Shown here: positions 7,861 to 16,257 of the stretch, in pieces
How positions within the stretch are numbered: position 1 is the first letter of the stretch
Layout of the letters: each line of letters starts with the position of its first letter
Origin: Orlajensenia leifsoniae
GTDB taxonomy: Bacteria > Actinomycetota > Actinomycetes > Actinomycetales > Microbacteriaceae
DNA length: 64,000 nt
Direction of reading: 5' to 3'
Assembly (NCBI RefSeq): GCF_004570845.1
Contig: NZ_SPQZ01000004.1
Coordinates: 310,001-374,000, forward strand
The notes under the pieces: model-generated
Seen by the model: only the letters and a program-made list of their open reading frames with translations
Databases searched by the model: none
What the model was told of the DNA's origin: nothing
Position numbers and translations under genes: made by a program

Positions 7861-9092
7861 GCGAGGGCCTCGGCTGCGGCGGCCTCGGCGTGCGTGGCCG
7901 GTTCGCTGGGCCGGGCTGGAGGCGCAGACACGTCGATGCCGTTCAACGCCAGCAGACCGTGCCATCGGGCTGCGGCGAGTTCCGGGCGCTCGAGGGATCC
8001 GGCGGCGTTCGCGAGCCGCACGATCTCGGAGAGGTGCGGCAGGCTGCGGGCCGCGTGCAGGCCGGCGACCATGCTGAAGGCGGCCTGGTGGCCGTTCAGC
8101 CAGCTGAGGAACGCGACGCCGGTCTTGTAGTAGTAGGTGGGCGCGGCGAAGACCTGGCGGGAGAGGGCCTCGGTGGGACCGAGGATGCGGCGGTACCCGT
8201 CGGTGTCGCCGCGGTCGAGTGCCTGGATGCCGGCCGAGGCCTGCGGGGCGAGGGTGGCGAAGGCCCCGAGCAGGGCATCCGAGTGCCGGACATCGTCGCC
8301 CTCGATCAGGCCGACGTAGTTGAAGTCATCGCCCGTGAACATGCGGGTACCCGTCGGGAGCTTCGCGCGCACGGCGATCTCGGCGTCTGGATCCAGCAGG
8401 CTCATCTTGACGCCCGCGACGCGGTCGCGGTTGTATCCGATGATCTCGAGCAGGGTCTCGGATGCCGCGTCGGTGTCGGTGCTGCCGAAGTACCCGGCGA
8501 GGCTCGGATCGAAGGCGGTCCCGAGCCAGTGCAGCACGACGGGTGCCCCGGCGGCGGAGAGCACCTCGCGGTAGACACGGCGATAGTCGTCGGCGGTGCG
8601 CGCGGCGCGCGCGAGGTGGCGGCTGGCCATGAGCACGGCGCCCGCGCCGGCGTCCTCGGCGAAGTGCAGCTGCTCCTTGTAGGCGTCGATGACCTGGTTC
8701 AGCGTGAGGTTCTCGTCGTCGAGGTGGTCGGTGTTGACGCCCACCACCAGGCTGCCGCCGACACCGGAGGCCTCGAGGGCGCTGCGGCTGATGAGCTCGC
8801 GGGTCGCCGCGGCGTCGAGGCCCATGTTGCGCTGAGCCGTGTCCATCGCGTCGGCCACGCCGAGGCCCCACGACCACACGTGGTGGCGGAAGGCGAGGGT
8901 GGCGTCCCAGTCGATGGCGGCCGGTTGGCCGGGGGTGTTGTCCGCCCACGGCAGGGGAACGACGTGGGCGGCGGCATAGGCCACGCGGCTTTCCAGCGGG
9001 CGGCGCGGCTTCGCCAGCGCGGGTGCCGCGGCGAGTTCGGTCGAGCTCGTGGTGCCGTCGGCCGCCAGCAGGGTGATGCGGGTCACGATCAC
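7857..9092 (-). CDS. DUF993 family protein (dihydrodipicolinate synthase-like)
   Basis: A 411-residue protein of the DUF993 group, distantly related to the DHDPS/N-acetylneuraminate lyase barrel. Family-like segments are AIDWDATLAFRHHVWSWGLG, VVGVNTDHL, VVLHWLGTAFDP and the candidate Schiff-base lysine in VAGVKMSLLD (near residue 218). No pathway is firmly established for this family. The GTG at 9092 overlaps the upstream dehydrogenase stop (GTGA); a second GTG at 9086 is possible. With a dehydrogenase before and an isomerase after, retro-aldol or dehydration of a keto-sugar acid is a fair guess. Confidence 0.82.
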   Translation of the reverse strand: MIVTRITLLAADGTTSSTELAAAPALAKPRRPLESRVAYAAAHVVPLPWADNTPGQPAAIDWDATLAFRHHVWSWGLGVADAMDTAQRNMGLDAAATRELISRSALEASGVGGSLVVGVNTDHLDDENLTLNQVIDAYKEQLHFAEDAGAGAVLMASRHLARAARTADDYRRVYREVLSAAGAPVVLHWLGTAFDPSLAGYFGSTDTDAASETLLEIIGYNRDRVAGVKMSLLDPDAEIAVRAKLPTGTRMFTGDDFNYVGLIEGDDVRHSDALLGAFATLAPQASAGIQALDRGDTDGYRRILGPTEALSRQVFAAPTYYYKTGVAFLSWLNGHQAAFSMVAGLHAARSLPHLSEIVRLANAAGSLERPELAAARWHGLLALNGIDVSAPPARPSEPATHAEAAAAEALA

Positions 9093-10342
9093 ACCCCGGC
9101 CGGGCTCAGCACCGACGAGGAGTGGTCGGATGCGGCATCCGGAGCGGCATCTGTCACCTCGGCCCCCTCGGGCTCCGGCGACATCAGCGCCGACTCGTCG
9201 AGCGGCGCGAGGTCGATGCGGCGTCCGGTGCGCGAGCTCTCGAGACCCGCCTCGGCGAGCAGCATGCCGCGGGCTCCGGCGAGGAAATCGTACTCGTGCG
9301 GAGCGTCTTCGACGACGTGACGGATGAACTGCTCCCACTGCGTCTTGAAGCCGTTCTCGAACACGTCGTTCGTGGGCAGCTCCATCCAGTCGGAGGAGTA
9401 GTCGTGGCTGTCGGCGAGGTCGGGGTTCCAGACCGGCTTGGGGGTGGCGACGCGCGGCTGCACCTTGGCGCCGAACAGGCCGACCACGGCCGAGCCGAGG
9501 GTGCCGTCGACCTGGAACTCGACGAGCTCGTCGCGGTTGACACGCACGACCCAGCTCGAGTTGAGCTGGGCGACGATGCCGCCCTCGAGTTCGAAGACCG
9601 CGTAGGCCGAGTCGTCGGCCGTGGCCGCGTAGGCGTCCCCGTTCTCGTCGACGCGCGTGGGGATGTGCGTCGCCGTGCGGGCGTAGACCGACTCGACACG
9701 GCCGAACAGGTTCTCGAGCACGTAGCTCCAGTGCGGGAACATGTCGACGACGATGCCGCCGCCGTCCTCCGAGCGGTAGTTCCAGCTGGGGCGCTGGGCG
9801 GGCTGCCAGTCGCCCTCGAACACCCAGTAGCCGAACTCGCCGCGCACGGAGAGGATCTCGCCGAAGAAGCCGGAGTCGATCAGGCGCTTCAGCTTCTGCA
9901 GGCCCGGCAGGTAGAGCTTGTCGTGCACGACACCGTTCTTGATGCCGGCCTCCGATGCGAGACGGGCCAGTTCGAGCGACTCCTCGAAGCTCTCGGCGGT
10001 CGGCTTCTCGGTGTAGATGGCCTTGCCGGCCGCGATCGCCTTGCGGATGGCTGCAGAACGCGCGCTGGTCACGAGGAAGTCGGAGTAGATCTCCCAGCGC
10101 GGATCGGCGAGGGCCTCATCGAGGTTCGTCGTGTAGTGCTCGATGTCGTGCCTGGCGGCCAGCTCGGCGAGCTTCGCCTCGCTGCGACCCACGAGGATCG
10201 GCTCCACCTGCACGCGGGTTCCGTCGCTCAAGAGCACACCGCCCTGCTCCCGGATGGCGAGGATCGAGCGCACGAGGTGCTGCCGGTAGCCCATGCGCCC
10301 GGAGACGCCGTTCATGATGATGCCGATTGTCTGCTCTGACAC
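9089..10342 (-). CDS. Gfo/Idh/MocA family oxidoreductase
   Basis: A 417-residue dehydrogenase with Rossmann start IGIIMNGVSGRMGYRQH, the motif IYTEKPTAES (near residue 115) and HDKLYLPGLQKLKRL. It is longer than usual, ending in an acidic, Ala-rich tail (about 385-417) that looks disordered. It heads a - strand operon with the DUF993 and TIM-barrel genes, all joined by 4-base overlaps. A LacI-type operator lies 52 bases upstream of the start, so the operon is probably controlled by the adjacent LacI regulator. The substrate is unknown. Confidence 0.87.
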   Translation of the reverse strand: MSEQTIGIIMNGVSGRMGYRQHLVRSILAIREQGGVLLSDGTRVQVEPILVGRSEAKLAELAARHDIEHYTTNLDEALADPRWEIYSDFLVTSARSAAIRKAIAAGKAIYTEKPTAESFEESLELARLASEAGIKNGVVHDKLYLPGLQKLKRLIDSGFFGEILSVRGEFGYWVFEGDWQPAQRPSWNYRSEDGGGIVVDMFPHWSYVLENLFGRVESVYARTATHIPTRVDENGDAYAATADDSAYAVFELEGGIVAQLNSSWVVRVNRDELVEFQVDGTLGSAVVGLFGAKVQPRVATPKPVWNPDLADSHDYSSDWMELPTNDVFENGFKTQWEQFIRHVVEDAPHEYDFLAGARGMLLAEAGLESSRTGRRIDLAPLDESALMSPEPEGAEVTDAAPDAASDHSSSVLSPAGV

Positions 10343-10393
10343 GTTCTGCTTCCTTCTGTCCTGGAACCGGTTCGCCGCACGAGCTGGGTGTGC

Positions 10394-10408
10394 GGGAAAG
10401 CGTTTACC
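10394..10408. promoter_or_regulatory. LacI-type operator upstream of the DUF993 operon
   Basis: GGGAAAGCGTTTACC, an imperfect palindrome with the CG core typical of LacI/GalR operators. It lies between the - strand dehydrogenase operon and the end of the LacI gene, and matches the sites at 11574, 11696, 27539 and 29801. Confidence 0.68.
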
Positions 10409-10488
10409 GGAGTGTAGATCAGAAATCGGCCGGTCCGCAACCGGGCGATCGGCGAGGGTGGGCGAGGGTGCGGCTCGTGGCGGGAGGC

Positions 10489-11520
10489 TCAGCCCCTGCG
10501 CGGGGTGCTGGCTCGCAGGATGACCTCGGTGGCGATGGGTGCCGATTGCTCCCCGGTGCCCATCGCGAGGGCGAGGGCGCGGGCGCCCACCTCCTCGAGG
10601 GGGATGCGCACGGTCGTCAGCGCGGGCGTCACGTCGCGCACGGTCGGGATGTCGTCGTAGCCGGCGACCCCGACCTCGACGCCCGGGGCGATGCCGGCAT
10701 CCCGCAGCGCCGACATGGCGCCGACGGCCATGACGTCGTTGACGGCGAAGACGAGGTCGAAATCGGTGATGCGAGGGATGAGTTGTTCGGCCCCGGCGTA
10801 GCCGCCGTCGCGCGTGAACGCTGTGACGGCGACATCGTCGTCGGAGAGGTCGATGCCATGGTCGGCCAGGCCGGCGCGGAAGCCGGTGAGGCGATCGCGG
10901 GCCGTGCGCAGGGATGCGACTCCCGAGATGGCGGCGAACCGCCGGTAACCCAGCTCGACGAGCGAGGCGGCCAGGGCCCTGGCGCCCTCGAAGTTGTCGA
11001 GCAGTACCGTCTCGAACGGCAGCGTGTTCTGGCTGATGAGGGTGACCCGCCCGCCGGTGGACTGGAACGCCTCCAGTTCGGCGCGGAGGGCCAGCTCGTT
11101 CTCGTCGCCCTCCACTCGTGATCCGGCCAGGATCAGCACTCGTGGTCGCTGGCCGCGCATGGCCCGCACCAACTCGAGCTCGCGACGGGTGTCGCGCTCG
11201 GTCGCGGCCATCGTCACGACCAGGCCCACGTCATCCGCCGCCCTGATGACTCCGGCGGCGATCGACGAGAAGTACGGGTCCGCGATGTCGGCGACGAGCA
11301 GGGCGACCGTCATGGTCGAGCCCTTGGCCACGGCCTGGGCCGAGAGATTGGGGGTGTAGCCGAGGCGGGCGGCCGCGGCCAGCACCTTCTCGCGGTAGGG
11401 CTCGCGCACGGTGCGGGCGCTGCCGTTCAGGCTGCGGGATGCTGTCGCCAACGAGACGCCGGCCTCGCGGGCGACGTCGTGCAGAGTCGGGGGATTCGCC
11501 GGCAGGTCTGGCGACGTCAT
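10489..11520 (-). CDS. LacI family transcriptional regulator
   Basis: A 343-residue regulator. The N-terminal helix-turn-helix reads LHDVAREAGVSLATASRSLN and the hinge helix region ends at LSAQAVAKGST; the rest is a periplasmic-binding-protein-like effector domain with FAVNDVMAVGAMSAL and VAGYDDIPTVRDVTPALTTV. GAGGAG precedes the ATG at 11520. It sits between the DUF993 operon and a divergent sugar ABC importer, and operator-like palindromes flank both promoters, so it probably represses both and itself. The effector is unknown. Confidence 0.93.
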   Translation of the reverse strand: MTSPDLPANPPTLHDVAREAGVSLATASRSLNGSARTVREPYREKVLAAAARLGYTPNLSAQAVAKGSTMTVALLVADIADPYFSSIAAGVIRAADDVGLVVTMAATERDTRRELELVRAMRGQRPRVLILAGSRVEGDENELALRAELEAFQSTGGRVTLISQNTLPFETVLLDNFEGARALAASLVELGYRRFAAISGVASLRTARDRLTGFRAGLADHGIDLSDDDVAVTAFTRDGGYAGAEQLIPRITDFDLVFAVNDVMAVGAMSALRDAGIAPGVEVGVAGYDDIPTVRDVTPALTTVRIPLEEVGARALALAMGTGEQSAPIATEVILRASTPRRG

Positions 11521-11573
11521 GGGGGCTCCTCGTCCGGCGTGAAGAGGGGGATCCTCGTCGCGTCCCGGTGTGC

Positions 11574-11588
11574 GGGAAAGCATATTCC
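11574..11588. promoter_or_regulatory. LacI-type operator near the LacI start
   Basis: GGGAAAGCATATTCC lies 54 bases upstream of the - strand LacI start. It is a partial palindrome of the same family as the site at 11696, and fits autoregulation. Confidence 0.6.
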
Positions 11589-11695
11589 ACGGCGCGGCCA
11601 CTGGCGCCGCACACCGGCCCGTGGCATCCGGAGACCCTCGCCCGATTGGTGTTTGCGTCTCGCATGACGACATGCTAGAACTGTCAGAACGGTTC

Positions 11696-11710
11696 GGAAT
11701 ACGCTTTCCC
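11696..11710. promoter_or_regulatory. LacI-type operator upstream of the ABC importer
   Basis: GGAATACGCTTTCCC lies about 80 bases before the permease start at 11790. Its reverse complement GGGAAAGCGTATTCC is nearly identical to the site at 11574, so one regulator probably binds both sides of this divergent region. Confidence 0.65.
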
Positions 11711-11789
11711 AAATCGTGAATCAACGGTGATTGAACAGGAGTGTGATCGTGGTCACCATCAATGGACACCCCGCTGTGGAGGCTCTTCG

Positions 11790-12728
11790 ATGAGCGCCAT
11801 CGGCGAACTCCGCAAGATCAGCACCGACAAGAAGACCAAGGCCGAGAAGAAGGCCGATCGGCGCGACAACAAGGCCGCCTACCTCTTCCTGGCTCCCTGG
11901 TTCCTCGGTCTCTCGCTCATCACCGTCGGCCCGATGCTGGTCTCGCTGTACCTCTCGTTCACGAAGTACAACCTGCTGCAGGCGCCCAAGTTCACGGGCC
12001 TCGAGAACTTCACCCGCATGCTCGGCGACGAGCGGCTGCACAACGCCCTCGGCGTCACCTTCGTCTACGTGTTCGTGTCGGTTCCGCTGCAGCTCGCTGC
12101 CGCCCTGGCGCTCGCGGTGCTGCTCGACAGGGGCCTGCGCGGTCTCGCCTTCTACCGCTCGGTCTTCTACCTGCCGTCGCTGCTCGGTTCGTCCGTCGCG
12201 ATCGCGGTGCTGTGGAAGCAGGTCTTCGGCTCCGAGGGGCTCGTCAACGTGTTCCTCGGCTTCTTCGGCGTGGAGGGGCAGAGCTGGATCGCGAATCCAT
12301 CCACCGCCCTCAGCACGCTGATCACCCTGAACGTCTGGACCTTCGGAGCTCCGATGGTGATCTTCCTCGCCGGGCTCCGCCAGATCCCCACGATGTACTA
12401 CGAGGCCGCGGAGGTCGACGGAGCGACGAAGTGGCAGCGGTTCCTCCGCATCACGCTTCCCCTGCTCACGCCGATCATCTTCTTCAACCTCGTGCTGCAG
12501 ATCATCCACGCGTTCCAGTCGTTCACGCAGGCGTTCATCATCTCGGGCGGAACAGGAGGGCCGGCGGACAGCACCTTGTTCTACACGCTGTACCTCTACA
12601 ACCGAGGTTTCGCGAACTTCGACATGGGCTACGCCTCGGCTCTCGCCTGGGTGCTGCTGCTCATCATCGGGGCGTTCACCGCCATCAACTTCTGGGCCTC
12701 CAAGTATTGGGTTTTCTACGATGACTGA
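11790..12728 (+). CDS. Sugar ABC transporter permease (MalF/UgpA type)
   Basis: A 312-residue inner-membrane permease of the carbohydrate uptake (CUT1) class. A charged Lys-rich N terminus (about 10-35) precedes six predicted helices. The cytoplasmic EAA loop reads EAAEVDGATKWQRFLRI (near residue 210) and contacts the ATPase. I chose the ATG at 11790, preceded by GTGGAGG. Its end overlaps the second permease by eight bases. No ATPase gene is nearby. Confidence 0.92.
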   Translation: MSAIGELRKISTDKKTKAEKKADRRDNKAAYLFLAPWFLGLSLITVGPMLVSLYLSFTKYNLLQAPKFTGLENFTRMLGDERLHNALGVTFVYVFVSVPLQLAAALALAVLLDRGLRGLAFYRSVFYLPSLLGSSVAIAVLWKQVFGSEGLVNVFLGFFGVEGQSWIANPSTALSTLITLNVWTFGAPMVIFLAGLRQIPTMYYEAAEVDGATKWQRFLRITLPLLTPIIFFNLVLQIIHAFQSFTQAFIISGGTGGPADSTLFYTLYLYNRGFANFDMGYASALAWVLLLIIGAFTAINFWASKYWVFYDD

Positions 12729-13653
12729 AACAATCGAAGCTCCGACGTCGTCCTTCGTCGCCGTCGCCGGGGCGAACGCCACGATGGATCCGCGGGAACG
12801 CCGCAGGCTGGCCAAGGCGTCGGGCAAGCCGGGCTGGAAGCGTGTGATCAAGCACATCGTGCTGATCCTCGTCGGACTGCTCATGCTCTACCCGGTCATC
12901 TGGCTGGTCGTCAGCTCGCTCCGCCCCACCGACGAGATCTTCCGGAACCCGGGCATCATCTTCGACAGCTTCGAGGTCGAGAACTACACGGTCGGCTGGA
13001 ACACCCTCTCCGAGCCGTTCAGTGTCTTCCTGATCAACTCGGTCCTCGTCGTTCTGGGCTGCATCGTCGGCAACCTGGTGTCGTGTTCGATGGCCGCCTA
13101 CGCCTTCGCGAGACTCAGGTTCAGCGGCAAGCGCTGGTGGTTCGTGGTGATGCTCACCACGATCATGCTCCCGGTGCACGTGATCATCGTTCCGCAGTAC
13201 ATCCTGTTCAGTCAGCTCGGCTGGGTGAACACGTTCCTGCCGCTGATCCTGCCGAAGATCCTCGCCACCGACGCCTTCTTCATCTTCCTGATGGTGCAGT
13301 TCATCCGCGGCATCCCGACGGAGCTCGACGAGGCTGCGCGCCTCGACGGCTGCGGGCATCCGCGGATCTTCCTCCGCATCATCCTGCCGCTCATGGTTCC
13401 GGCGCTGGCGACCACCGCCATCTTCACCTTCATCTGGACCTGGAACGACTTCTTCTCCCAGTTGATCTACCTCACCAAGCCCAACATGTACACGATCCCG
13501 CTCGCACTCCGCGCCTTCATGGATGCGCAGTCGTCGACGTCGTGGGGCCCCATGTTCGCGATGAGCGTCGTCTCGCTCATCCCGATCTTCCTCGTCTTCC
13601 TGTTCGGTCAGCGCTACCTCATCAGCGGTATCGCGACCACGGGCGGCAAGTAG
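12721..13653 (+). CDS. Sugar ABC transporter permease (MalG/UgpE type)
   Basis: A 310-residue partner permease with six predicted helices. The first helix is IVLILVGLLMLYPVIWLVVS after a long cytoplasmic N terminus, and the EAA loop reads ELDEAARLDGCGHPRIFLRI (near residue 215). It overlaps the first permease by eight bases and is followed by the binding protein gene, the usual CUT1 set in an unusual order, with the binding protein last. Confidence 0.92.
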   Translation: MTETIEAPTSSFVAVAGANATMDPRERRRLAKASGKPGWKRVIKHIVLILVGLLMLYPVIWLVVSSLRPTDEIFRNPGIIFDSFEVENYTVGWNTLSEPFSVFLINSVLVVLGCIVGNLVSCSMAAYAFARLRFSGKRWWFVVMLTTIMLPVHVIIVPQYILFSQLGWVNTFLPLILPKILATDAFFIFLMVQFIRGIPTELDEAARLDGCGHPRIFLRIILPLMVPALATTAIFTFIWTWNDFFSQLIYLTKPNMYTIPLALRAFMDAQSSTSWGPMFAMSVVSLIPIFLVFLFGQRYLISGIATTGGK

Positions 13654-13701
13654 TACCGACAAGCACCATCCACACTGCACACATACGAAAGGACGCACAC
13701 T

Positions 13702-15021
13702 ATGAGAGGCAAGACTCGCGCGCGCAGCGTCGCCGCCGTGATCGCCACAGGGATGGCCACGGCCCTGGTTCTGAGCGGATGTTCAGCCGGAGGAGGCGGA
13801 GACGAGGCCCCCGAGCTGTCGGACAAGCCGGTCACCCTGCGCTTCACCTGGTGGGGCAACGATGCCCGCACGGCTGCCAGCGAGGAGGTCATCGCGGCCT
13901 TCGAGAAGGAGTACCCGAACATCACCATCGAGCCGCAGTTCACGGACTGGGCCGGGTACTGGGACAAGCTCGCGACGGAGACCGCTGCGAATGATGCCCC
14001 CGACATCATCCAGATGGACGAGAAGTACATCGCCACCTACGGTGACCGCGGTGCCCTCCTCGACATCAAGTCCCTCGGTGATGCCGTCGACACCTCGGAC
14101 TTCCCCGAGACGGCGCTCGCGACGGGCACGCTCGACGACGCCCTGTACGGCATCCCCGTCGGCCTCACGAGCTACTCGATCATGGCGAACCCGACCCTCC
14201 TCGAGAAGGCCGGCATCGAGGTCCCCGACGACAAGACCTGGACCTGGGACGACCTCGCCGAGATCGGCGCCCAGGTCTCCGCAGCCGGCGGAGGTGCCGA
14301 GTGGGGTGTCGCACCCTGGGGCTTCGAGGACGGCGGCCTGAACAACTGGGCCCGCCAGCACGGAGACGCGCTGTACACCGACGGCGAGGTCACGATCAAG
14401 CCCGAGACCGTCTCCAGCTGGTACCAGCAGCTGCTCGACATGGTCGATGACGGAACGACGCCTCCGGCCTCGAACATCATCGAGAAGCAGAGCGGTGGAC
14501 TCGCCGAATCGTTCACGGCGACCAACACCGCCGCATTCGGACCGTGGTGGAACAGCCAGCTGACCGCTCTGTCCGACGCCAGCGGTTCGCCGCTGCAGTC
14601 GCTGCGGGTTCCGACCACTGACGGCGAGGCCGACGGCTCGGCGTACTACAAGCCGTCGATGTACTGGTCGATCTCCTCGCGGAGCGAGCACCCCGCCGAG
14701 GCGGCGGCGTTCGTGAACTTCCTCGCCAACACCGAGGAGGCCGCCGACATCCTGCTGACCGAGCGCGGCGTTCCCGCCAACGAGAAGATCCGCGCCTACA
14801 TCGAGCCGAAGCTGTCGGAGACCGACAAGGAGGTCGTGGCCTTCCTCGACGGCCTGTCGGAGGACGTCGGAGACGCTCCCGCGGTGACGCCTCCCGGCGG
14901 AAGCGCCATCGAGGCCCTGCTCAAGCAGTACACCGAGCAGGTGCTGTTCAAGCAGCTCACTCCCGACCAGGCCGCCGAGGGGTTCATCAAGGACCTCAAG
15001 GACGCGATCGCCAACGCCTGA
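13702..15021 (+). CDS. Sugar ABC transporter substrate-binding lipoprotein
   Basis: A 439-residue extracellular binding protein. The signal peptide ends in the lipobox VLSGCSAG, so Cys near residue 29 should be lipid-anchored. The mature part is a family 1 extracellular solute-binding fold, with RFTWWGNDARTAASEEVI at the start and YGIPVGLTSYSIMANPTLL. An AGGA-like site (GAAAGGACG) precedes the ATG. It follows the two permeases and is closed by a strong hairpin. The ligand cannot be told from sequence; the context suggests a glycoside or oxidised sugar. Confidence 0.92.
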   Translation: MRGKTRARSVAAVIATGMATALVLSGCSAGGGGDEAPELSDKPVTLRFTWWGNDARTAASEEVIAAFEKEYPNITIEPQFTDWAGYWDKLATETAANDAPDIIQMDEKYIATYGDRGALLDIKSLGDAVDTSDFPETALATGTLDDALYGIPVGLTSYSIMANPTLLEKAGIEVPDDKTWTWDDLAEIGAQVSAAGGGAEWGVAPWGFEDGGLNNWARQHGDALYTDGEVTIKPETVSSWYQQLLDMVDDGTTPPASNIIEKQSGGLAESFTATNTAAFGPWWNSQLTALSDASGSPLQSLRVPTTDGEADGSAYYKPSMYWSISSRSEHPAEAAAFVNFLANTEEAADILLTERGVPANEKIRAYIEPKLSETDKEVVAFLDGLSEDVGDAPAVTPPGGSAIEALLKQYTEQVLFKQLTPDQAAEGFIKDLKDAIANA

Positions 15022-15027
15022 TGATCG

Positions 15028-15063
15028 GATGAAGGGGAGGCGAGGAATCGCCTCCCCTTCATC
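15028..15063 (+). terminator. Intrinsic terminator after the binding protein gene
   Basis: A perfect 16-base stem (GATGAAGGGGAGGCGA against TCGCCTCCCCTTCATC) with a GGAA loop begins seven bases after the stop. No long T tract follows, but the stem is very stable. It separates the importer from the downstream catabolic genes, at least partly. Confidence 0.85.
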
Positions 15064-15162
15064 GTTCCACCCGCACTCCTCTCCACCGCAGCTCGTGCTT
15101 CGGCACCACGATCACCTCTCCACCTCCGCCGCTTCTGGACCTGATTGGACGTCACGAGAACC

Positions 15163-16257
15163 ATGGCCTATCGCACCGCGATCGTCGGAACCGGCGGAAT
15201 CGCCGTCGCCCACATCGAAGGCATCCGCGCTCTGGGAGGGCGCGCCGAGGTGACCGCCGTCGTCGACATCGACCTCGACCGTGCCCGCGCCTTCGCCGAG
15301 ACGTGGGGGATTCCGCGAGTGCACGCATCCGTCGACGAGATGCTCGCCGCCGAGAAGCCCGACCTCGTACACATCTGCACCCCACCCGGCTCCCACCTGC
15401 CGCTCGCTGCCGCGGTGCTGCGCGGGGGGTCGATTCCCCTCGTCGAGAAGCCGCCGGCCATGACGCTGGCCGAGATCGACGAAGCCATCGCCGTGGAACG
15501 GGAGACCGGAGCGCAGGCCGTCGCCGTGTTCCAGCAGCGCTTCGGGTCCGGTGCGGTTCGTCTGCGTCAGGCCGTGGCCGACGGCAGCTTCGGTCGGCCG
15601 CTGGTGGCCGTGTGCAGCACGCTCTGGTACCGGGATGCCGACTACTTCGCCGTTCCGTGGCGCGGAAACTGGGACATCGAGGGCGGCGGGCCGACGATGG
15701 GGCATGGCATCCACCAGTTCGACCTGCTGCTGTCGATCCTCGGGCCCTGGCAGTCGGTGCGGGCCGTCGCCGCTCGCCAGGACCGCCCGACCGACACCGA
15801 GGACGTGTCGGCGGCCATCGTCACCTTCGAGAACGGTGCGGTGGCCACGGTGCTGAACTCCCTCGTGTCGCCGCGCGAGACCAGCTCGCTGCGCTTCGAC
15901 TTCGAGCACGCGACGGTGGAGCTGGAGCACCTCTACGGTTACGGAGATGCCGACTGGCGGTTCGCCGCGGCGCCCGGTCGTGAAGGGCTGGCGGACACGT
16001 GGGCCGGGTCGTCCGCCGCCGAGGTGCGCAGCGGCCACGCCGCCCAGTTCACGGCCATCTTCGACGCGCTGGATGCCGGGCTTCCCGCGCCCGTCGGCTT
16101 CGACGACGCTCGCCAGACCATGGACCTGGTCGCCTCGATCTACGCCTCGGCCTTCGAGGACCGCACCGTCGTCCGCGGGTCGATCGACGGCGACGATCCC
16201 TTCTACACGTCGATGCTGGGCACCGGCGCACCCTGGCTGAGCGGAGCACGCGCATGA
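15163..16257 (+). CDS. Gfo/Idh/MocA family oxidoreductase (partner of a DUF6807 protein)
   Basis: A 364-residue dehydrogenase: AIVGTGGIAVAHIEGI at the N terminus, DLVHICTPPGSHLPLA, and the motif LVEKPPAMTLAEID (near residue 95). The C-terminal domain includes EGGGPTMGHGIHQFDLL. The ATG at 15163 gives the canonical Rossmann start; a TTG at 15145 would add six residues. Its stop overlaps the DUF6807 gene (ATGA). The same pair of domains is fused in the gene at 18107, which strongly suggests joint action. Confidence 0.88.
   Translation: MAYRTAIVGTGGIAVAHIEGIRALGGRAEVTAVVDIDLDRARAFAETWGIPRVHASVDEMLAAEKPDLVHICTPPGSHLPLAAAVLRGGSIPLVEKPPAMTLAEIDEAIAVERETGAQAVAVFQQRFGSGAVRLRQAVADGSFGRPLVAVCSTLWYRDADYFAVPWRGNWDIEGGGPTMGHGIHQFDLLLSILGPWQSVRAVAARQDRPTDTEDVSAAIVTFENGAVATVLNSLVSPRETSSLRFDFEHATVELEHLYGYGDADWRFAAAPGREGLADTWAGSSAAEVRSGHAAQFTAIFDALDAGLPAPVGFDDARQTMDLVASIYASAFEDRTVVRGSIDGDDPFYTSMLGTGAPWLSGARA

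Noticed and set aside
10451-10470. Two copies of GGCGAGGGTG after the LacI gene
   Set aside because: Only two perfect 10-base copies, with no symmetry or link to a gene; probably chance or slippage in GC-rich DNA.
11721-13698. Long - strand open frames opposite the two permease genes
   Set aside because: They antiparallel the permeases and encode charged, low-complexity products; the + strand has helices and EAA loops.
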